Assembly (NCBI GenBank): GCA_002422045.1
Contig: DITG01000066.1
Span: forward strand, 1-6,606
DNA length: 6,606 nt
Direction: 5' to 3'
Origin: Acholeplasmataceae bacterium UBA6190
GTDB lineage: Bacteria; Bacillota_I; Bacilli_A; Acholeplasmatales; Acholeplasmataceae
The translations under genes and the position numbers were made by a program. Within the stretch, counting starts at the first letter, position 1. The number at the start of each line of letters is the position of its first letter. The notes below the pieces were generated by a model. That model searched no databases and had not been told where the DNA came from. It was given only the letters and a program-made list of their open reading frames with translations. Positions 1 through 4,297 of the stretch are shown here, piece after piece.

Positions 1-230
1 ATGCCGGCATTATTCACCAGCACATCGATTTTGCCTTCAATGTCATAGATTTCTTGGTAGACTGCTTTCAATGCTTCGAATTGGGTAACATCGGCTTGAA
101 TGCTTCGGATGTTCTTGTCGAAATGCTTGGATCTGGAAATGCCGTACACGTGATGTCCGCGATTCCCGAGATATTGAGCAATCGATAACCCGATACCCGA
201 TGATGCCCCTGTAACAACGATGACTTTCAT
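1..230 (-). CDS. Short-chain dehydrogenase/reductase, N-terminal part (possible 3-ketosphinganine reductase)
   Basis: Seen: 76 complete codons from an ATG at 230 running off the left edge. The start MKVIVVTGASSGIG carries the classical SDR cofactor motif TGxxxGxG (Gly8, Gly12, Gly14). Arg33 follows the second beta strand (GISRS), which usually goes with NADP(H). Asp47-Val48 sits in the expected adenine-contact position, and the visible part ends in the NNAG motif (73-76). The catalytic Ser-Tyr-Lys would lie outside the window. The start is well supported: a GAGGAA ribosome binding site (235-240) lies inside the end of the upstream gene, and the ATG follows that gene's TAA by one base, so the two are co-transcribed and probably translationally coupled. 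Inference: the partner is a serine-palmitoyltransferase-like enzyme, and the eukaryotic 3-ketosphinganine reductases are classical NADPH-dependent SDRs, so this role is plausible. SDR substrates cannot be read from the N-terminus, so any other ketone or alcohol substrate remains possible. Confidence 0.9.
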   Translation of the reverse strand, partial: MKVIVVTGASSGIGLSIAQYLGNRGHHVYGISRSKHFDKNIRSIQADVTQFEALKAVYQEIYDIEGKIDVLVNNAG

Positions 231-231
231 A

Positions 232-1419
232 TTATTCCTCAAAATTCTCCAAAGATGTTAGAACGGCTGCAATCTTTTCGATGGCAATATCCATTTGTTC
301 TCTGGTGTGTGTTGCTGTATAGCTGGTTCTAATCAGACATTCACCAATCGGTGTCGCCGGTGGCAAGACAGGATTCACGTAAACGCCATGTTCAAAGAGT
401 TGATTGCAGGCAATCATGGTGCGTAGTGGCATGTATGTGAAAATTGGAATGATCGGCGTTCTGGAATCTCTGATCTTTAAACCTTTGGCTTTCAAGCCTT
501 GTCTCATGTATTCGGAGATGTCATGGAGTGCGTGAACACGTTCTGGTTCTCTTTTTAAGACTCTAAGCGCTGCAAGCGCTGCAGCAGTATTGGACGGTGG
601 AATAGCCGCGGAGAAAATGTAAGGTCTGGAGTTATGACGAATGTAATCGACGACATCTTTTTCAGCAGCAACATAACCGCCCAAGGATGCTAGTGATTTT
701 GAGAATGTGCCCATGATGATGTCAACTTCTTTTTCAAGACCGAAATGTTCAGCAGTCCCTCTGCCTGTAGGTCCCATGACGCCAAAACCGTGCGCATCAT
801 CGACCATCACACGTGCGCCGTATTGCTTGGCAAGCGCACAGATTTCTGGAAGTTTAGCGATATCGCCACTCATGGAAAAAACGCCATCTGTGATGATGAG
901 CTTACCTTTGGAATCCGGTGCCTTAGCCAGTTTTTCTTCCAAGTCTTTCATATCGCCGTGTTCAAAACGAACGACTTCAGCATAACTGAGTCTTGTACCG
1001 TCATAGATGGATGCGTGGTTTTCCTTATCGGAGAAAATGATGTCATTTCTGCCCGCGATGGCCGAAATGATACCTAGGTTGGATTGGAATCCGGTTGAGA
1101 AGATGGTGCAGTCATCTTTGTTGAGGAATGCTGCAAGTTCACCTTCGAGTTCTTTATGCAAATTGAGCGTACCATTCAAAAAACGGGAACCGGAAACGCC
1201 AGTACCATATTTCAAAGTCGCATCGACTGCCGCTTGAATGACTTCAGGATGTGAAGTCAGTCCAAGATAGTTATTCGATCCGATCATGATCATTTCTTTG
1301 CCTTCCATGTGGACAATCGTATCCTGTTTGCTCGTCAGTTCGTGGAAGTATGGATAGTAGCCAGCTTCTCTGGCTTTTTTTGCAGTATCATATTGGTAAC
1401 ACTTCTTAAATAAATCCAT
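232..1419 (-). CDS. PLP-dependent alpha-oxoamine synthase, serine palmitoyltransferase-like
   Basis: A 395-residue fold-type I PLP enzyme that condenses an amino acid with an acyl-CoA or acyl-ACP, releasing CO2. Seen: His135 (ENHAS, ring stacking on PLP), Asp207 and His210 (VDDAH, PLP N1 contact) and Lys241 in TFSKSLASLGG (Schiff base lysine). Each lies 24 residues before the H159/D231/H234/K265 set I recall for Sphingomonas serine palmitoyltransferase. The C-terminal YVNPVLPPATP (348-358) and LIRTSYTATHT (362-372), plus the N-terminal YYPYF and GSNNYLGLT, match serine palmitoyltransferases, including the Bacteroides type, better than BioF or glycine C-acetyltransferase. Start: ATG at 1419 with AAGAGG (1427-1432) seven bases upstream; an in-frame TTG at 1437 is unlikely. 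It heads an operon with the SDR gene, separated by one base. Substrate assignment is inference; family membership is certain. Many pipelines would label it glycine C-acetyltransferase or 8-amino-7-oxononanoate synthase. Confidence 0.93.
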   Translation of the reverse strand: MDLFKKCYQYDTAKKAREAGYYPYFHELTSKQDTIVHMEGKEMIMIGSNNYLGLTSHPEVIQAAVDATLKYGTGVSGSRFLNGTLNLHKELEGELAAFLNKDDCTIFSTGFQSNLGIISAIAGRNDIIFSDKENHASIYDGTRLSYAEVVRFEHGDMKDLEEKLAKAPDSKGKLIITDGVFSMSGDIAKLPEICALAKQYGARVMVDDAHGFGVMGPTGRGTAEHFGLEKEVDIIMGTFSKSLASLGGYVAAEKDVVDYIRHNSRPYIFSAAIPPSNTAAALAALRVLKREPERVHALHDISEYMRQGLKAKGLKIRDSRTPIIPIFTYMPLRTMIACNQLFEHGVYVNPVLPPATPIGECLIRTSYTATHTREQMDIAIEKIAAVLTSLENFEE

Positions 1420-1451
1420 GGTTATGCCTCTTTTCAAAAACGTCTATTTCT

Positions 1452-1462
1452 ATTATATTATA
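1452..1462 (-). promoter_or_regulatory. Putative -10 region of the oxoamine synthase-SDR operon
   Basis: Two overlapping TATAAT hexamers on the minus strand (1457-1462 and 1452-1457) lie 33 to 43 bases upstream of the ATG at 1419. No good -35 hexamer is found at 16-18 bases, so the promoter is either AT-driven or activator-dependent. The assignment rests on the -10 match and position only. Confidence 0.5.
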
Positions 1463-1476
1463 TTTTTGAAAATATA
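1459..1476. repeat. AT-rich inverted repeat over the operon promoter
   Basis: TATATTTT and AAAATATA form a perfect 8-base inverted repeat around a two-base centre (TG). It overlaps the presumed -10 and spacer of the minus-strand promoter, where a repressor site could lie. In sequence this AT-rich such a palindrome can also occur by chance. Confidence 0.4.
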
Positions 1477-1496
1477 TACCTTACATTCACCTGAAT

Positions 1497-1506
1497 ATGA
1501 CGTCAT
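1497..1506. repeat. Perfect 10-base palindrome ATGACGTCAT
   Basis: A self-complementary decamer in the divergent intergenic region, upstream of the minus-strand promoter. It may be a half of a composite operator with the 18-base palindrome, whose centre is 28 bases away. There is no other support. Confidence 0.3.
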
Positions 1507-1520
1507 AACGGTTTCATCGC

Positions 1521-1538
1521 AAGGATATTAATATCCTT
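1521..1538. promoter_or_regulatory. Perfect 18-base palindrome, candidate operator between divergent genes
   Basis: AAGGATATTAATATCCTT is exactly self-complementary over 18 bases with no spacer. It lies between the minus-strand oxoamine synthase promoter and the plus-strand TraX-family promoter, about 35 bases upstream of the latter's -35. The length and perfect symmetry suggest a dimeric regulator site. No T-run follows on either strand, so it is not a terminator. I do not recognise the consensus. Confidence 0.5.
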
Positions 1539-1573
1539 AATCATTTGGATGCTGTTTTAAGGGATTGATTCGG

Positions 1574-1603
1574 TGTACAAACATATGCAAATTCGTTTAT
1601 AAT
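1574..1603 (+). promoter_or_regulatory. Promoter of the TraX-family gene
   Basis: A consensus TATAAT at 1598-1603 is preceded by TGTACA (four of six matches to TTGACA) at 1574-1579, with an 18-base spacer. Transcription would begin near 1610, giving a leader of about 24 bases before the ATG at 1634. That supports the ATG at 1634 over an in-frame ATG at 1610, which would leave no leader. Confidence 0.65.
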
Positions 1604-1633
1604 GATGCTATGTCACCTAGAAAGGAAATCCCT

Positions 1634-2329
1634 ATGACCAGAAATACGTTGAAATGGATCGCTTTAATCACCATGACCATCGATCACATCGGTCTTTTCT
1701 TATTGCCTGAAGGTGAAACGATTTATGTGGTGATGCGATTGATTGGTCGGATCGCGTTTCCACTGTTTGCATTCATGATTGCCGAAGGATTCATTCATAC
1801 GTCCAATGTCAAGAATTATCTGATCAGATTGTTTGCTTTAGGTGTTTTCACTGAAGTTGTCTTCTTTGCACTCTATGTATCGAGTGGTATCAATCTGACG
1901 CATCTCTGGTTTTTGGAGGGTCCCGGATTTCGAATGAATATCATGTGGACGTTACTGCTCGGATTGATCGGATTAGTGCTCATCAGGAAATATGAAGTCT
2001 ACCATATGGTCATCATTCCTGCACTCTTTCTAATCTCTGTTGTTTTACCTTACGGATTTTATGGATTAGGGTTGATTCTGATTTTTGGTATCATTAAAAA
2101 TCCTCAGCAAAAATGGGGATATGCTGCTGTACTCACTTTGATTTATTGTTTCTATCCGATGATATCTGCAGGATGGAATGGCGTGAATTGGATTCAGTTG
2201 TTTGCACTCGTTACAATCCCCATCCTGATGTTATACAACGGCAAGCGTGGTCATGGCACGCTCAAATGGGTTTATCTCTATTATCCACTCCATATTGTCT
2301 TGATTTATCTGTTCAGTGTTTGGACATAA
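1634..2329 (+). CDS. TraX-family integral membrane protein
   Basis: A 231-residue, very hydrophobic protein with roughly eight or nine predicted membrane segments (about 7-24, 30-52, 63-82, 104-117, 124-153, 163-180, 186-200 and 213-229). The N-terminus LKWIALITMTIDHIG (6-20), then RLIGRIAFPLFAFMIAEGF (35-53), and the C-terminal YNGKRG (201-206) and YYPLHIVLI (216-224), are the recognisable signatures of the TraX family. Known: F-plasmid TraX is needed for N-acetylation of pilin; the many chromosomal Firmicutes members have no settled function and may be membrane acyltransferases. There are no conjugation genes nearby, so a conjugative role is unlikely. Conserved His18 and His220 are candidate functional residues. 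Start chosen at the ATG with AAAGGA (1621-1626) seven bases upstream and after its promoter. It is a single-gene unit, divergent from the oxoamine synthase operon and convergent with psuG. Confidence 0.85.
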   Translation: MTRNTLKWIALITMTIDHIGLFLLPEGETIYVVMRLIGRIAFPLFAFMIAEGFIHTSNVKNYLIRLFALGVFTEVVFFALYVSSGINLTHLWFLEGPGFRMNIMWTLLLGLIGLVLIRKYEVYHMVIIPALFLISVVLPYGFYGLGLILIFGIIKNPQQKWGYAAVLTLIYCFYPMISAGWNGVNWIQLFALVTIPILMLYNGKRGHGTLKWVYLYYPLHIVLIYLFSVWT

Positions 2330-2330
2330 A

Positions 2331-2370
2331 AACATTCAAAAGCAGCGCTTTCGAATGTTGTTTTTTTTTA
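2331..2370. terminator. Bidirectional intrinsic terminator between the TraX-family gene and psuG
   Basis: AACATTC (2331-2337) pairs with GAATGTT (2353-2359), and an inner AAAGC/GCTTT stem (2339-2343 with 2347-2351) closes on a three-base loop; one A-C mismatch separates the two. On the plus strand a run of nine T follows (2361-2369), which is strong termination for the TraX-family gene and runs into the psuG stop codon. On the minus strand the hairpin is followed by five T (2332-2328), so it can also end psuK-psuG transcripts. Confidence 0.85.
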
Positions 2371-3288
2371 TTTGGTTTGAATCGATGCATATGCGATGGC
2401 GATCTCTGCAGCAAGCCTTGCGTTGTTATACACCAATTCGATGTTGGAATCCAAACTGGAGCCTTCTGTGATGTGTTTGACCTTAGAAAGTAGAAATGGC
2501 GTCACATCTTGTCCCTTGATGCCTTGTTCGTTTGCCTCTTTGAGCGCTTTTTCAATGGCAGAATTGATGGTATCAAAGTCCATTTCATAGGCTTCTGGAA
2601 TCGGGTTTGCGACCACGATGCCACCTGATAGACCAAGTGACCATTTCGCATGCATCAAAGCTGCGATTTCTTGAGGTGTATCCAAACGATAATTGGCATT
2701 GAAACCTGAAGATCTCGTATAAAAGGCCGGGAGTTTTTCTGTTTGATAGCCTATCACTTCAACACCTTTGGTTTCTAAGTACTCCAAAGTTAATCCAAGA
2801 TCAAGAATCGATTTGGCACCTGCACAGACGACTGCAATATCGACTGTTGCTAATTCTTCTAGGTCTCTGGAAATATCAAAAGACTCCTGTGCTCCTCGGT
2901 GTACGCCGCCAATCCCTCCAGTAGCAAACACTTTGATGCCTGCCATCTGGGCAATGAGTGATGTCCCTGACACAGTGGTCGCTCCTGTTTTTTTCTGAGA
3001 AACAACATAGGCGACATCACGTTTTCCGACTTTATGGACATTTTTGGCCGTCGCGAGCATCTCAATTTCATGCGCGTTTAAGCCCACTTTGATCACACCG
3101 TTCAAGATCGCAATGGTTGCCGGAATCGCACCTGCTTGACGGATGATAGCTTCAACGTTTTTCGCCATCTTGACATTGTCCGGATAAGGCATGCCGTGAC
3201 TGATGATCGTTGATTCCAGTGCCACGACTGGTTTTCCTACATTCAAAGCTTCTTGTACTTCTTTTTGGATTTCAATGGATGTTGACAT
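2368..3288 (-). CDS. psuG: Pseudouridine-5'-phosphate glycosidase
   Basis: A 306-residue cytoplasmic enzyme that cleaves the C-C glycosidic bond of pseudouridine 5'-phosphate to uracil and ribose 5-phosphate. The full length is normal for the family. Visible signatures are VALESTIISHGMPYPDN (22-38; Glu25), HKVGKRD (85-91; Lys86), FATGGIGGVHRGA (121-133), SFDISRDLEEL (136-146; Asp142, metal ligand) and VCAGAKSILD (154-163; Lys159). SNIELVYNNARLAAEIA (281-297) closes the active site. These fall 6 to 7 residues before the E. coli PsuG residues I recall (Glu31, Lys93, Asp149, Lys166 and Asn289); Lys166 forms the Schiff base with opened ribose. All key residues are present. The ATG overlaps the psuK stop by one base (TAATG), with AAGGAG (3297-3302) eight bases upstream, so translation is coupled to psuK. 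Confidence 0.97.
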   Translation of the reverse strand: MSTSIEIQKEVQEALNVGKPVVALESTIISHGMPYPDNVKMAKNVEAIIRQAGAIPATIAILNGVIKVGLNAHEIEMLATAKNVHKVGKRDVAYVVSQKKTGATTVSGTSLIAQMAGIKVFATGGIGGVHRGAQESFDISRDLEELATVDIAVVCAGAKSILDLGLTLEYLETKGVEVIGYQTEKLPAFYTRSSGFNANYRLDTPQEIAALMHAKWSLGLSGGIVVANPIPEAYEMDFDTINSAIEKALKEANEQGIKGQDVTPFLLSKVKHITEGSSLDSNIELVYNNARLAAEIAIAYASIQTK

Positions 3289-4187
3289 TAGTCGTACTCC
3301 TTCATGGTTTTAATGAGTATGTCTTCTGAAAGTTCGGTTGAAACCGCACATTCAGACTCTAAATTGATCATGGCGTTAGCCATGGCGACAGACAGTGGGT
3401 GTAGGTCGTTCAAATAGGCATAGATTGCACCAGCGATGAATGCATCGCCTGCACCGGTTCCGTTTTTGACATCCACAGGGATTGCGTTTCGAAACATCGC
3501 ATGTTCCTGATCAGCATAGTATGCTCCTACCGCTCCCAATGTGATCAGTACTTGTTTCACACCTGCTTGTATCAAGAAATCACCCATGTCATTCAAATCA
3601 TCCATGGTTTCAAAGGTCATGCCTGTCAGCATTTCGGCTTCCATGGCATTGAGTTTGAGCGTATGAATGTGATGCAGATATTTGCTGATTTTGACGACTT
3701 TTTGAGTCGAAATGGCATCGACAAACAATGGTTTTTGGATGTTTTCGCATACATAGGCGAATGTTTCTTCACTTAAGTTGGTATCAATGACCACAAGATC
3801 GGCAGAATCAATCAGATGCTTTCGCTTTATGATCTCATCAATGGTGAGTTTTTTAATTTCTTTCATCACTGCGACACTGACCAAATCTTCATTGGATTCA
3901 TCCATCACACAAAAATACATCGGAGTTTTCTCCGATTCTATGACAGAAAGATTTAGACCTAAATCCTTTGAAGATTGCTTGATCCAATCGCCAGCATCAT
4001 CGTTTCCAATGACTGAGATCAAATGTGTCTCGACAGAGAGTCTCGCGAGATTTTCTGCGATATTTCTGCCAACGCCCCCCAAACTTTGTTTCATATATCC
4101 AGGATTCGAGTCGTGAAGCATCATTTTCTGATCGGGATACAAAAAAAGATCAACCACTGCACCACCAATCACAACGACTTTCTTCAT
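3288..4187 (-). CDS. psuK: Pseudouridine kinase, PfkB family
   Basis: A 299-residue PfkB/ribokinase-fold sugar kinase, predicted to phosphorylate pseudouridine at the 5' position with ATP, supplying the substrate for PsuG. Seen: the N-terminal KVVVIGGAVVDLF strand (3-15), the first PfkB signature GGVGRNIAENLARL (37-50), an NxxE metal-binding motif (Asn180, Glu183 in KLNAMEAEML), and the second signature NGTGAGDAFIAG (242-253) with the anion hole and catalytic base Asp248. The fold alone does not fix the substrate; the coupled psuG gene does. Start: ATG at 4187 with a near-perfect GGAGGTGAT ribosome binding site (4191-4199). An in-frame ATG at 4271 would lie inside the rpoC terminator hairpin and upstream of the promoter, so it is rejected. 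No pseudouridine transporter is visible in the window. Confidence 0.94.
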   Translation of the reverse strand: MKKVVVIGGAVVDLFLYPDQKMMLHDSNPGYMKQSLGGVGRNIAENLARLSVETHLISVIGNDDAGDWIKQSSKDLGLNLSVIESEKTPMYFCVMDESNEDLVSVAVMKEIKKLTIDEIIKRKHLIDSADLVVIDTNLSEETFAYVCENIQKPLFVDAISTQKVVKISKYLHHIHTLKLNAMEAEMLTGMTFETMDDLNDMGDFLIQAGVKQVLITLGAVGAYYADQEHAMFRNAIPVDVKNGTGAGDAFIAGAIYAYLNDLHPLSVAMANAMINLESECAVSTELSEDILIKTMKEYD

Positions 4188-4209
4188 TGAATCACCTCCA
4201 TTACCCATC

Positions 4210-4218
4210 ATTATAGCA
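4210..4218 (-). promoter_or_regulatory. Extended -10 promoter of psuK-psuG
   Basis: On the minus strand the motif TGCTATAAT (4218 to 4210) is a perfect extended -10 element. The -35 position at 17 bases reads TTCATG, only a weak match, as is common for extended -10 promoters. Transcription should start near 4203, leaving a short leader that holds the ribosome binding site. It lies between the rpoC terminator and psuK, so the operon is independent of rpoBC. Confidence 0.75.
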
Positions 4219-4261
4219 TATTCCAACTGCCACATGAACAGACTTCCGATTTCAAGACATG

Positions 4262-4291
4262 AAAACGCCATCCCATTTCAGGATGGCGTTT
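4262..4291 (-). terminator. Intrinsic terminator of rpoC
   Basis: AAACGCCATCC (4263-4273) and GGATGGCGTTT (4281-4291) form a perfect 11-base stem with a seven-base loop. It starts six bases past the rpoC stop codon. On the minus strand the stem ends in four T (4265-4262), a rather short U-tract, so some read-through into psuK is possible. Confidence 0.8.
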
Positions 4292-4297
4292 GATTGA

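Noticed and set aside
707..1237. Plus-strand open frames opposite the oxoamine synthase, and similar ones opposite psuG, psuK and rpoC
   Set aside because: They lie antisense to strongly conserved genes, have low-complexity composition and no family motifs, and lack convincing ribosome binding sites.
1420..1437. TTG start at 1437 extending the oxoamine synthase by six residues
   Set aside because: The ATG at 1419 has AAGAGG seven bases upstream, and the extension would be translated from that ribosome binding site itself; family members begin near this Met.
1565..1633. Upstream starts (TTG at 1565, ATG at 1610) for the TraX-family gene
   Set aside because: The TTG lies upstream of the promoter and the ATG at 1610 coincides with the expected transcript start; the ATG at 1634 has a good ribosome binding site and begins at the conserved family N-terminus.
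2113..2493. Plus-strand frame overlapping the end of the TraX-family gene and psuG
   Set aside because: It runs through the bidirectional terminator and across two conserved genes in other frames; its product has no recognisable feature.
4188..4271. ATG at 4271 as psuK start
   Set aside because: It lies inside the rpoC terminator stem and upstream of the psuK promoter; the added 28 residues do not belong to the PfkB fold.
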